A DNA stretch of 64,000 nt, from the NCBI GenBank assembly GCA_011317545.1, contig WUJK01000005.1, positions 1,302,001-1,366,000 on the forward strand, in the 5' to 3' direction. Below the pieces are notes generated by a model that had not been told where the DNA came from, did no database searches, and saw nothing but the letters and a program-made list of their open reading frames with translations. The stretch is from Coniella vitis (lineage: Eukaryota; Ascomycota; Sordariomycetes; Diaporthales; Schizoparmaceae). Each line of letters opens with the position of its first letter. Position 1 is the first letter of the stretch. Below, one piece after another: positions 1 to 12,227 of the stretch. The position numbers were made by a program, and so were the translations under genes.

Positions 1-1461
1 ACAATCCCACTTGATCCCGTCCCGCCATGGCTGCCTGCACCCCGCCAGACCAGCCCCGTGATGCGGTTCCGCACGGAACGCTCTCCAGGCCTGCTCGCAG
101 TGCGCACACCAGCCAACGCCGATGACGCGCCCGGAGGCCGCAGTCGCGTCACAACCGTGCCCTCGTGCAGCTCCATGACGAGGATTTCCGTCTCGTTGGG
201 CCAAAAGAGGAGCTCCTGTTTGGGCGGGAGGAGGCCTGTCGGGGTGATGAAGAAGGGGATGCTGGCGAGCTGGCCGTTGCGGATGCTGGGCCCGAAACTG
301 ACGAGCGTGTTGGCACCTGTTGCCGCATCCCAGACGCGGATGCGCCTGTCGTGGCCGGCTGAGACGAGATAGGCGCCGTCGTCGGTCCAGGCAAGCCCAT
401 TGACGGGGCCAGCGTGCGCTTTGGCGGTCAAGCGGGTGCCGTGGACGAGGGGGTTGTTGGAGCGGCTTGTTACGCTGGTGCTGACGCCCGTTGTGGTGGC
501 CATGATCGTGCTTTGGCTGGTGTGACTAGACCGCGATGCTGCGATGCCCACACTGTCTTCCTGGTCGAGGAGGGCGAGGAGGGGACTGGAGCGGCGTATG
601 TCCCAGATGCGCACGGCACCGTCAAGAGTACCACTTGCAAGGACATGTTCATGGCGTGGAGACCAGGCCAGGGCCAGGACCGCGCCGCCGGTATTGGTCA
701 TGGGCCGCGGAGGCGCAAGCGTCTGGGTGGCGGCGTTGGTGCGCAGGTCAACCAGACGGACGGCTGGGTGGGCGGAGCCGCAGGCTACGAGTAGGTGGTG
801 GGCGACTGGCGAGATGGCGTGCGTGTAGAGCTTGGAGCCGAGGTCCCAGGAGCCCGAGAGCTGAGCCTGGGGCCCGCCGGCGATGTCCCAGATCTTGAGC
901 GTCTGGTCGTACGAGCTCGAGAGGAAGGCGCCCGGGTCGGTGGGGAAGAAGGAGAGGTGCGTGATGCCGAACTTGTGGCTTTTGGCGGTGGAATCACTGC
1001 GTGCGATTGTTGCGGTGGGCTTGTAGGTGTGCAGGGTGTGCGGATTGCCGCATTGCTCCAGGTCCCAGATCTTGATGGTTGCGTCTGTGCCGCCAGAGAT
1101 GAGTCTGAGAGACGTGCGTGTTAGCATCCTCGCCCTCTGGGCCTCGCACAGATCAAGAATCTGAACGTGTTCGGAGTACAGGGCTGGCAGTCTCGTACAT
1201 TCTCCCATCAAACCGCTCAAGGGCGAGGGCATTGACACCGGCCTGGTGCGCCCAGACGTCTTGCTCCTTGGGGGCGTCCACACCCAGAGCGTAGGCCTCA
1301 CTGCTGCCTCCAAAGCCGTCCGTCACGGTTCCTTTATGGCCGCCATCGAAGCGAAAACGGGGCGCAGGCCTGAATGACCGCATCAACCTGGTGATCTCGA
1401 GCCTAGCAAAGACATTGGGGCCAAGGGCACCGGTAGCCCGTTCAAAGAGAGGATGCTCCAT
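1..1461 (-). CDS. ERCC8: WD40-repeat DNA repair protein, ERCC8/CSA (Rad28) type, 3' end cut by the window
   Basis: CSA-type proteins are the WD40 substrate receptors of a Cul4-DDB1 ubiquitin ligase in transcription-coupled nucleotide excision repair, acting in the nucleus. The ATG at 1461 opens MEHPLFERATGALGPNVFAR, matching the short N-terminal region before the first blade in this family. An intron at 1198-1105 (GTACGA...CTCTCAG) joins FDGR to ILISGGTDATIKIWD; without it the frame stops. Successive WD blades follow: GGTDATIKIWD, SSYDQTLKIWD, VRLVDLRT, SGTLDGAVRIWD and AGHDRRIRVWD. About 455 residues are visible and the frame is still open at base 1, so the C-terminus is missing. Another nuclear WD40 protein is possible, but blade order and N-terminus favour CSA. 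The assignment rests on recognition of the family, not on a search. Confidence 0.82.
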
Positions 1462-2237
1462 GGACTGCGCTCATTGCGGCCTGTTGCTCTCCCGTATGTC
1501 AGGGAGAGAAGGCTCTCAAGGCTGCACAGAAGAAGAGCTTGGCGGGTAAATGAGGTGACAGACACCAAGTCCGGTCTGATTTTGAGCACAATCTCACCAC
1601 AACGGGTAAGCAGGTGCGTGGTGGTGAAGACCCCCAGACTCCTTGTCAGAATTATCCGTACAGACCCTTGTGGGGACAGAATTCAACCTCTAAGCATGCA
1701 TTGCACCCGGCCAACCGTTGGACTCGGAGTACTGCCTATAGCATTCTAGCTTAGATTGGCCTGAATCTGAACCTTTTTGCATGACATGAAGTGTCTATAA
1801 CGTCAAATCATACCCCACAGGCATTTGTACCTGCATCTTGAGAATATACTCCACTCGTCAAATTGGGGGATGTGATAACCTTGCTGAGTCAGCGGACTCG
1901 CTATTTTAGCAAGACCCCCTCGGCAAGACATATCCCCACTATTATTCCCCAAACTCTTGGGTGTAAGTAGCTCCACCTACGTAGTAACACACTCAATCAA
2001 CCAACTGAAAAACTCCCATATATCAGTGCGTGCCGCAAGGCTGTAATCTTGTGAAGATTTATGGGAAGCAATTTAGAGAGAGCAAGCTTGAAGTATTTCA
2101 CTGCTATGTAGTTAGATGCCCCTAGACGCCAGCACAAGCCATCGAGGCCACAGATATAACCGTCTCGCTCTCCAAAGAAATCGCTGAACGATCTTATATC
2201 TGTTCAGACTGCCACTATGGCCAATTGGCCGGTTCCT
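1462..2237. other. Intergenic, no gene seen
   Basis: This is the upstream region of the CSA-like gene and the downstream side of the helicase relic. It is more AT-rich after about 1740. Only short, unsupported ORFs are present, and I see no RNA gene or repeat. Confidence 0.5.
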
Positions 2238-5200
2238 TCACCGTCCACTCAAAATCGTGGACATGTTCACAACCCGGCCACGATTGTTGAACCAAGCAAT
2301 CCAGCCTTTCAGCACGCGAAGATTGGACTTCTCCTTTCCGCCATGTGCCTTTGCAGCCACGTCCCTATCACCAATCACAATCAGACAATCTGCTGCCCTC
2401 GTTGATACGACGTGCAGCCGATTGGAATTGTGAAAGAACGCAGGCCCGGTTCGGGCATTACTGACCATCAGAAAGATGATGATGGGCCGCTCGGCACCCT
2501 GCACCTTGTCAGCAGACGTCACTATGATCGTATCAGCAATATTAGTCTCTGCCGCATGATGTCCTAATCGCTCCTTGATCTTTGGATCTGGAACCTGTAT
2601 GGTTTGATAATTCCGAGATCACTTGGTCGAATATTAACCTCGAACGTAGACGTTTGATGATCCTGACTATAGCATCCAACATGGTTGTTGTTATTGCACC
2701 GAGATATGGAAATTGGCTCAAAGTCTACTTTAATATTGGCGGCACGAAGAAAGATTGGGTGGATGGAACTATTGCGGCTTGCCCGAGGGCGTAGCTTGGC
2801 TTGTGCCCACTTTTCACATTTGGTTGCCAGTTCATGCTTCATCATGGTACTGCGGGAAGCTTGACGGAGGAGTTGCTTCCTGTAGAAGCAGGACGCACTG
2901 AGGTCCACAAGACCCGGCGCTATGCTGTTTTGTTCCCGTAGGACAAACGCAGGCCAACCTAAGCCAACAATATATTGTAGGAAGGAATGGGCATGTTGTG
3001 GGTGATGTGGGTTGGTGCCCACACTTGTTGGCGTGAAAGCGTGGCGGGTTGGAGTTGTAAACAGTCGCGAGCAATGTTTAAGGGGCGCCCTTGACGCCAA
3101 ACTTGCAAAGCCTCAGCGATTGTCGCAGAGCCGGCTTCATCGATTGAAAACTCGTTAGCTGATTCCGTATAAGGTTTCGATAACCTGATCCATAGAGACA
3201 TGGCCAGTCGTAAAGTTGGCGGCAGTATGCCAAAGGATTTGGCGCATCAGGAGCTTGATTAGTCCGCTGGGGCTTTTCTTGTCCCATCTCGCTATCCGAA
3301 TCCGCCTCTGGGCCTGTATCCGAGTCTGATTCCGCGTCCCGAGGCAAAGTCTGATGGATTTCGGCGACAATTTAGATGATAGCGGCCTGGTTCTTGAGCT
3401 TTCGGAGCATATCTCTTTTTTTTTTCAGCGGGCAGCTTGTCCATAAGATATAGACTCGTATGTGCTAGGGATCCATCGCGTCGCCATTCAGTCCAAGGGT
3501 CCAATGATGACTGTGGGTTACTGTAATCTGGGTCTTTATCCTATTGTTGTGGTGGGTGATCGTTGACAAGATAATTGAGGACTATGTTGGTTTCGATGTG
3601 GGTCGAATCAAATAGCAACTGTGCGAGCCGATGTGACGCAACTGGGACCTATATCGTTCGAAGAAAACATTCGCCGCAGCGGTGGAGGAGGCCATTGCAC
3701 ATACACGCCGACCGGCAAGGACGCGAGCTATCAAAAGCCTGGCAATGAGGGTGGTCTTGCCTGTGCCGGGCGAGCCGGCAATTACCATAACACCCAATGG
3801 AACACGTCTCCCGTAAGAGAGCAGCCGGTGACGGACATCATCGCTAACACCTCCACAATCCTCTGAATTACTGCCGGATTAAGATCCTTGAGGATGTCGC
3901 GGACGACGTGTGGTCTATCCAACCGCATCCCGCAGATAAGGTTCCTTTCTTCCTGGCGTCGTCGGAGTCGAGCGCCGTGGACCATCTGCCAAAATCTTGT
4001 TCCTCCACCAATGGGCGCTCTGCTAACTAATCGATTGACTTCTGTGGCGTAGGATCATGCTGATCAAGTCGCATGATACCGGCAATCCTTCTCTTGATGA
4101 CAATCGTGGCGGGCAAGAGTTTGATAGAGATAATCTTGCCACCCCCACGGCCACGACCGCTTCTCAAATCTGCTTGCGGCGCAACGTCCATCAAACACAG
4201 AGCATCCACAGGTTCCTAAGGATGAGCCGAAAAACGATGACTCAGTAGGCTCAGGTCGCGTAACAGTAACGCACAAGTTAGGCTGTAGGGATGAGGTGCC
4301 CGCTGAGACGGCCCCTAGGACAGGCTCTAGAGCCGTAACAACGCCACGCCAACTGAAGAACGCCTTCTCGTCGGGCTTCGAGACACCACCGCGTGGACCT
4401 GGAAGATGTTCATCTGGATGCCAAAATGTGATTTTGACAGCTTGGCCTTCCACTAGAAGCTGCATCCATGCAGCTACGAACATGGTCTTCGATTCCTCGG
4501 GCAGTGTGATATAGGCCTTGTAGATATTTGGTTCATTGGTGGATACGAAGCGAGCCTTCAGCGGGATGTTGCGGATGTCTGTGGCTTGCTGTATAAGATA
4601 CCAGTGATGCAGTATTTCCGAGAAAGAGGTAAATATATTGGAAAGTCTTCATAGCCTCGAAAGTGATTCACAACCTCGATGCGGTTGGGCATATGTTGAA
4701 CATGGTTCGGCAAAGATGTAAATCGTGCGAGGTCCCAGACAATTCTACTAGCTGCTTAGCGAAATACAAGACTGTCCAAGATAAAAGAGCAGACTTACGG
4801 TCGTGGGTTGGCGTCCCCAAACCTTGACTGCTCGCGCACAACAGGTGCCTTGCGTTGTCTGACCATCTCCCCCTGGGAGTCGATGCTGTCAAGAGCGGCT
4901 CCTCGTACACGCACCAAGAAAGATGACGCGTTCAACGCTTTTCGGAAGTCGGTTCAAAACACACGCTTTCGGGCGTCGTCATCATGGTCGGGACTGGCCA
5001 GTCGACACGAAGAAGGGTATCCTTGGTCTGTGACTTGATCTTGGTCTGTTTCCTTCTGCTGCGGAGAAACACAGCTCGGTTGATTGCGAACTCCTTTGCA
5101 TCGTGAGGTGTGAAGGCCGTAACGTCAAGCGGGAACTCTGCTGGGAAGAACGGCATCTCGCAAATGCGGTTCTCTGCAGGAATGGCGTCCTGGACAAAGG

Positions 5201-5250
5201 CCATCTCTGCCGTCTCGGCTTGTGGACGCAATGGCCCAAGGAAACGCAAC
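2238..5250 (-). pseudogene. Decayed superfamily 1 helicase (AAA_11/AAA_12, NAM7/ZNFX1-like)
   Basis: Read on the minus strand, blocks typical of a large fungal UPF1/ZNFX1-like SF1 helicase occur in the right order. First comes PFFPAEFPLDVTAFTPHDAKEF (about 5160-5095). Next is a block with IRNIPLKARFVSTNEPNIYKAY (about 4590-4530), preceded by a clean donor GTAAGT near 4797. The P-loop GSPGTGKTT lies at about 3776-3750, a DEAG-type Walker B (IDEAG) at about 3144-3130, and a PAFVLREQ...APGLVDL block near 2970-2920. Motif V/VI-like KVQGAERPIII and STRAADCLIVIGD fall at about 2510-2370. The blocks lie in different frames. Shifts are needed near 3850 (between NPAVIQRIVE and DDVRHRLLSYG), near 4620-4640 (between FPIYL and SEILHHWY) and probably near 4220. 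These breaks cannot all be introns, so I call it a relic. Its cellular target is unknown. Confidence 0.7.
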
Positions 5251-6011
5251 GCGACGTGTGGTTCTTGCTGTGCTATATCTTATCTTGCCAAGCTCCAGTG
5301 AGAAGCAGTGTTGCACTGAAATCTTCTGCTGGCGATCCCTGCAATTCTACTCCTGGAAATTTCCGATTGGAGAATCGCGATGCTGTCGCACGGTCACCGT
5401 AGGACGTACTGATCGCAATCCACTGCATATTGCGTGACATTGTGGCCTCATAATAGAATTTGTCAACATAGATGTTGCATAGGATGAATGGTTCCGTTGA
5501 GGTAGCTTACTCTGGCTCCAGGCAGCGAGTCGAGGGACAGGGCGCGCAGCTGAAGACCAGTGGACGCTGCGCAACATATCTATGCTAACCAAGCATAAGT
5601 GGTTATTTCAAGCACAGTTGCAATGTACAAACCAGGGAGGCAGGCCTGGCAGTTGGGAGAAACTTTCGCAGAGATGCAGATGTGGCCTTGCAGAAAAGGA
5701 CGAGGAAAGAACAGTCGCAGGGGCTGGGTGGGGCCAGAATCAGAATACAGGGGCGCCGCACAGAATAAAGTACTGCATACTATGTAGTGCTGCGTCATGC
5801 CCCTATATGTACAGACCCTCTGGGGGGCCTTTTTCTCTCTCCGCAGCCCCTCAAGCGGCTCACTCCAAAGTCTGTCGTCCTTATGCAGGCCGTCGTCGTC
5901 AATTCACAGAGACTCCCCTCGCTATAGCAGTAGAAATCACGGGCCTGCCACAATAGGCATCTGGTGTAAAAGGCGAGCGAGCATTCCAGCAGCTCAGAAT
6001 TGGCGCCCATC
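5251..6011. other. Intergenic between helicase relic and the 6.0 kb gene
   Basis: No protein family is recognised here. It must contain the promoter and leader of the gene starting at 6012. The short ORFs on both strands look random in composition. Confidence 0.45.
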
Positions 6012-6838
6012 ATGACCTCCTTGAAGCTGCAAAAAGGTACCTACATCTACGCCGAGAAGGACGACGACGATGACGATGGGACCGTGACGGCGAGCCACGG
6101 AACTCAGAGGCAGAGGCAGGCCACCGTCTACGATGCCGTTGCCGGTATGTCGCATAGCTTCTTTTCCGTCTCCGCCTGCATCACTGGATCGCCATTCGAG
6201 GGACGCGGTAGCTGACTGGACACGTAGGCCGCGTCTCGCTCAAATTTGCCAAAGACTCTGCTGTCAGCGGCAGCCGCAAAAACTCAACAGGCTACCACCA
6301 GCTCGCCGACCCCGTTCTCGCCCCCGAAGAAGCTCTCTTCTCGCGCAGGAACGCGCCCCAGCGCTACGCAGAAAAGGACGTCTACTTTGCGCACCAGAGC
6401 CTGCCGCAGGACGGCCGCAACCTGCTGCCCGACAGCGATATGCTCAAGGCCGTGCATCAATACACGAGCCACTTCTATCACGAGCTAGCACAGCAGAGCC
6501 GTTCACGGAGCCGCCGAGCAGATGTGCGGTGCGTCGACGAGCGCAGCATGGATGAGACTGCGTTATTGGCGTTTGGCATCCTGCTTGAGGAAGCTGCAAA
6601 AGAGAGCCTTGGGGAGAATGGAGACTTGGTCTTCACCGAGGGTATGGAGGAGGTTGACCACTCGAAGAAGCCTCGAGAACAGACAGAGGCACAGACAGAG
6701 GCAGGAGCAGCCATGACAGCTTTACAACAGCCGTCGGCGTCGCCTATTGGCTTCCAGGACAAAGAGTATTTCTGGAGGCGGAAATACGCGAAGCGACGCA
6801 AGATCGACGACGACGACGACGACGACCAGCGAGATTGA
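6012..6838 (+). CDS. Conserved-looking fungal protein with acidic runs, function unknown
   Basis: Two exons encode 247 residues. The intron 6145-6227 (GTATGT...GCTGACT...CGTAG) joins YDAVAG to RVSLKFAKDSAVSG in frame and has a good branch site, which supports a real gene. The first true ATG is at 6012; the open frame also extends 12 bases upstream to a TTG. An Asp run (EKDDDDDDG) sits near residue 20 and a second one (KIDDDDDDDQRD) ends the protein just after a basic stretch (RRKYAKRRK) that could be a nuclear localisation signal. The middle contains LLPDSDMLKAVHQYTSHFY and SMDETALLAFGILLEEAAKE, which look helical and conserved. I considered RNA polymerase I upstream-factor subunits (Rrn9/Rrn10-like) because of the general style, but cannot support that. 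A nuclear role is inference only. Confidence 0.7.
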
Positions 6839-9800
6839 GCCAACTGGCCTGGCCGCCTCCGATCGCAGCAGACTCTGTCCAGGGTTCTGGGGATCGGGAC
6901 TAACACTTGTCAGGCTGTCAGGGCTGTCTCGACGGACTAAAGTGGCCGATGTAACTCCCTGCAACAAGCAGCCAGCAGCAGGATGGGAAACCTCGGGGGA
7001 AGCTCGCGCCCTTCCTCTCCCCCTCCCTCTCCCCGCTCCCCCGGAGCCCCCCCTCTTTGCTGCAGGGCCAAATATCCATGCACTGTCGACCCGGATGTGT
7101 GGGAACTGCAAGCATTGGCTGCATGCGTGGCGCTCAATCTGACTACGACCTTTCCACATTCCCACAAGCGGCCCTCATTTCGCATCCATTCCCAGTTGTG
7201 GTGGGTGTGCGATTCCCTATTGAACCTCTGGCTAGGGTGCTACTATCTACATAGTTTTATGTACATAGTAGCTAGCCTAGCCACATGGTGAGCAAGGATG
7301 CGGAAAGTCCTACTGCTCTCTGCTTTCGCTTCCCTCCGGGTTCCATGGAGCCGTCTGCAACGTCAGCCGAGCAGAGCAGATTGGTGATCACACTCCTCAC
7401 ATATCCATTGCGACTCTCTGGCCGTCCTCACGCCGCCTCAAAATGAGCGTCTGGCGCCCGGACAGGATACGGAAAGCCAGGAGGAGGCTCTTGGGATCTA
7501 GTCAGGCCTCCGGTTCCTACTCTTCCCCGTCATTTAGAGTCCTGAGAGATCATTGCTTCTTTCGTCATCGTTACCAGACAATGATTCGAAATGAAACTTG
7601 ACCGCTCGACTCCGACTGCTGCTTTTGCCTGGGAACGAAGATGACGTGATGTATCCTGTTTTTATCGTCACAAAGTTGTAATGCTCGGTGGTGTAGCCGG
7701 TTGTTGCGGAATCCGGAGAGCTGGAAACGGAGTGGCAATCGCTTCAATGTACGAGATCCTGCACCAGCGCCACGAGCCTTGGGGACTTTTTGAAAGGTCA
7801 CAACCCGTTATGCCTTTTCCCATTGGTGGATCATACGATAAGCGAGACTTCTGTCGCATTCTCGCCCCTTCGAGCTGCTTGCCGAAGGGGGAGACGATGA
7901 TGACTCCAAGACACCCTAATTTCAGCCCCACCAAACTGATATGTATTTTTTGTTTTTGGAAGCAGAAGGGAGCATTAAGCCGGTATGCGACAAGAGATTT
8001 CTTGCTGCAATTCAGGACAAGCAAGCAGCAGCAGTACAGGCCTGTGCAGGGTGGCGCTGCTGGCGTTGAGTGCCATGGATACATACATAGTTGTAGAGAT
8101 TACCAGCTGCTACTATGTATTGCACGGCCCTCAAGACGTCTTTGGTTGAGATACAGGTCCCGACCATATTAACCGAAAACTTCGGATACTCTGCATACTA
8201 GAAGCTGATGCGACGCAGCATCAGATGCACAACTTTGGCCTGCATGGGAGACTAGACTGCGCAGCTGTGGTGTCCAGTTGCCACGCCTACATGAACCTGG
8301 GAGAAAACAAGTATTATTGTCGGCTTTTCTTTTCTTCTTGTCTCTTTGCGCCCCCTAGATGGTCCTGATTTGTGCTAGACTATACCATAGTACTTATCTG
8401 GTGATATATGCTTACTTGCATATTCGTGGAGCTGACGGGGCGTGCCTCTACCAGGATAAAAGATGCAGAGCCCCCAGTAACGGCTGCGACCCTCTCTGCT
8501 GTCTGTCTGTCTGTATGAGTACGGTAGTTGCGAGAAGCTGGGTTCGGCATCGTGCGACGGGTCATGCAATGCATGCATAGAAGGGGCTCCTTCCTCCACG
8601 AGGCGCATTCGCCAATCACGCCGCTGCTGCATAGTACATGATGATACTTGAGCATAGCATACTATGCATCTTGGCATCTTTTTTTTCTTTTCTTTTTCTT
8701 TCTTTTTTTTTTAAAAAAAAAAGGACTTACCATGTACAATCGAATTCACACAAGAATACATGATCAAAGTATGGAATTGCCCAGAGTGATATCCCTTTTT
8801 TCTCATAAAAAAAAGAAAGAGAAAGAAAGAAAGAAAAAAAAAAGGAAAAAAGAAGGGGAAAAAACCCCCTTTGGAACGTCGCGGACCAATCTGGTAGGGG
8901 GAGGATATCACAATCCCTCCCTTCCCACCTCAGCTTGGCCCAAGGCACGGGAAAATCCTCTCGGCAATTTGTACTATTGTACATAGTATGAGCGAGACGG
9001 GGCCCCCAGCAGGGGGAGGGGGAGAATAAACAAATAAAGAAAAAGAAAAAGAGGCGCTTTAGAACTACTGCACGGCGCATAATGCCAAATTCGGGGCTAA
9101 AGTGACAGCTCACAAAAAGCAAAAAAAGCAAAACAAAGGGCAAGTCGCACAGATCAGAAAACTCACGAGAAATCGACCGAATCGGGCAACAAGTCGAGGC
9201 GAAAAAAAGTTATAAAAAAAAAGAGGAAGGAAGAGAAAACGATTGGGGAAAATAATGCCGAAATAAAACCGCTCGGTGGCTAGTCATACAAAATTCTATA
9301 CCGTATTTTGTTCGAGAGGGGGGAATGGACATTATGAGACACGCTGCTATGTATATTAATTCACTGCATGCTTTACATGGTACATGCTTCAGTACTATGT
9401 ATGTTACACGCGGGAGGCTCGAAGTTGCTGATGAGACTGTAAAGTTCCCCTCTGCCTTGTGACGCCGTCTTGTCCGTTGCGCAGACCGCTTATAAGTAAT
9501 AAAGAAGAAGAAAAAAGAAGAGAGAAAAAAGAGAGAGGGAAAAATGAGAGAGGGAAAAAAGGGAAAAAAGACCTCACAGGCTAACCATGTGACTGCTCAC
9601 TTCATGCCTCAAAAAGAGGTACGATTGGGTTTCCGAAAATGAAATAGATTGTATATGTATTAAGCAGACAGGAAAGGAAAAAGCAACTTGTTTTGCAGCA
9701 AAAACACCCCCTCGCTTCCCGTAACTCGTGTGACTCCTCCCTCCCCTCCCTTTCACCTCATCTCGGAGGCATATCTGATATATCGCTTTTTTTTTTCCCT

Positions 9801-11400
9801 TTCGTCTTTCTATCTTTCTTTCTACATGATTTGAGACGCAAGAATGCCTGTAACAGATTGGTACTGCTATCAACCCAAGATCTCTGCAAAGATAGTAAGT
9901 ACATGTTTTGGAAATACTATGCAACGCACCAAGCCGCTCCCCCCCTCCCCCCGGCCTTGTCAGCACTTGGGAGAGATCTTGTTCTTTGGCGAGACGGGTA
10001 TCTATTCTTTTCAGCTGGCGAGTTGCCGAAATCTTTCCCTGCGTCAGATGTTGGTAATGTAATATGGAAGAAAAAGGGCCTGGGTGATAAATAGCTGTAC
10101 ATATGCGATTAGCGGGCTCAGTCTGTAACTAATGCTTGAATACATAGTATATACTATAGTACATAGTAGTAACACTTCTGTAGCGATCTGTCTGGCACTT
10201 CCTCACCTCTCATTATCGCATCATTTCCGTACTTTGTATATACATATTGTTATTCTGCATAAGACCATGTCCACCGACATGAAAGGCCTCTTTAAGAATT
10301 GCATATCAAGCTCAAGTCCGCACGATGCAAACGTAATGTAATGAATGCGTAGACAATCTGCACGCCTGCACAGTATCCCCCCCAAAAAAAAGAGTGGCAC
10401 AAAAGGGCATAACAAGGCCAACTACACTTGTAATAGGTGCGCTCCAGTAACATTATACTGATTGGTATTCTGGCATGATAGACGCCACAATATCTTTGAG
10501 GGGGTGGTGTATTGGGGCACTTCTCGTGGGCGATTTCATGGGGCTGCAGAGAAGTGCCATCATGATCTGTTCGCTAGCTGCTTTCTACTATGTCGTCGGG
10601 AGTATATGAAGGGCCATGTCGTTACATATTATGTATATATACAGGGAATGTATTTATTCAAGCGAAAAAAAAAGAAAAGAAGAAGAACAAGGTACCCCGC
10701 AAAGCTTGTAACAAGAACCAGCATTTTGCCGTACACTACACCCTTTCTTTTCGCTAGATGACAATGCTTCGACAGGCTTTTCATCTCATGCGGAATATGC
10801 CGTTTTGGGGGGCAACGACTAGTCTCCAATCATCCTACGTACCATTCGTCGTCCATTTTCCTCTACTATTATGCCTATGCTTTGGACATTGTAGTACATA
10901 GTAACTGTGATATCGTTTCGCTTCCTACCAGATCCCCGTCATCTGGCGTCCAACGCGGTAGCAGGCGATAATACTAAATGGCTCGCGCCATTAGATCTGG
11001 GCGTCGAAGTGCGCTGGTTTCTAGTCATGCGTTGCATTCCGGGTATCATAGTGCGTAAGTAGCATGGGTACTTAGTACATAATTGGGTCAATTCCCCCTG
11101 GTGGGCGCTGGCTCGCGGTGCGAAGAGGCCGGATGGCCGAGTTTGGCTCCAGGCATATACATATAGTATCATCTTGTTGGGTAAAGAAGTACATAGTAGA
11201 TGTATATACACGTGCATGAACTATACTGTATCGCCAAGAATGCAATCATCATCACTTGGCCAAACTCACCTGGGGGGCTGGATAGATGTTCTGGGGCAAG
11301 AGGTAAGCCAGTTACAGGAAAGCACGTAAGTTTGGTTGGGATTCTCAAGCACTATTTACACATGTAGACAATAAAGAAACAACCAGCCCACGATGCTGTC
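6839..11400. other. Gene desert, part 1
   Basis: No supported gene occurs here. The tract is AT-leaning with long purine or pyrimidine runs, such as a T run directly followed by an A run at 8701-8721, A/G-rich stretches at 8810-8865 and 9495-9575, and T-rich 9785-9820. It carries eight copies of TACATAGTA/TACTATGTA (7262, 8111, 8980, 9393, 10141, 10160, 10895, 11190). ORFs here, including 7681-8172 (+), have no recognisable domain and no supporting splice structure. Confidence 0.6.
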
Positions 11401-12188
11401 ATGTTTGACTTTTACAGGACTCGGACTCATACCTACTATGTACAAAGAGCCTGCTGTCCACAGTTGTCTTTCTTTTGGGGGGGCGCTTAGATAATGTAAG
11501 CCACGTGGGAGCCGCCGCCACCGGGACCGGACTGTCCTCGGAGATCTCGTTCTGCCCGTCCGCTAGAGGGGGCCTTGCACAATTTTCGTCCTCTTCTTGC
11601 ACCCCCTCGCGTAACAATATGTTGTGGGAGATCCATGTACACAGTTCGTGGTAGCTGACTGCCTCGTGGGAGGTGGAGCTTTGCTTTCTTCTTGGCTGGC
11701 CCGGTCGCGTTGGCTGGCTGGCTGGCTGGCTGGCCGGCTCGATTGTTTGTCAAGGCCGAGAAGTATGTGGAAAGTATCGTGCAAGTTGATACATGCACAA
11801 TACATAAGATAGTGCAGAGTATTGCCAAGGAGGCCCGTCTGCTCTATACTTGGTTCAGCAAGGACGCCACCCAAAACCTCGAGGGATGGGAAAGCTAGTT
11901 TTTTTTTTTTTTTTTTTTTTAAACGAATTGGCTGCGAAAGTCCTCTCTCCATGACACCGTCGTGATCGCATCTTGTCGAGATAGGACGGGGTTATTACGG
12001 ATACACTAGAGTGCAACTTCTTGGCATGCCTGCCCTCTCCCACTTGCTCACTCGTCAAGCCTTTGCATGGTAGGGCTGACGACGAGATGCACACATTTAT
12101 GTCAAGATACGGCAACTCGCCATGCTGGGGCCCATGGCACCCCACCCACGAAACAGCAGATGGAGAGAGAGAGCTCTCTTGCTCGCGT

Positions 12189-12191
12189 GTG

Positions 12192-12223
<32 letters not shown>

Positions 12224-12227
12224 TGTG
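12189..12227. repeat. (GTGC)n tetranucleotide repeat
   Basis: Nine to ten GTGC units in non-coding sequence. Confidence 0.9.

Noticed and set aside
8690..8725. T run followed by A run as a terminator hairpin
   Set aside because: Bacterial-type terminators do not apply here; homopolymers are common throughout this desert.
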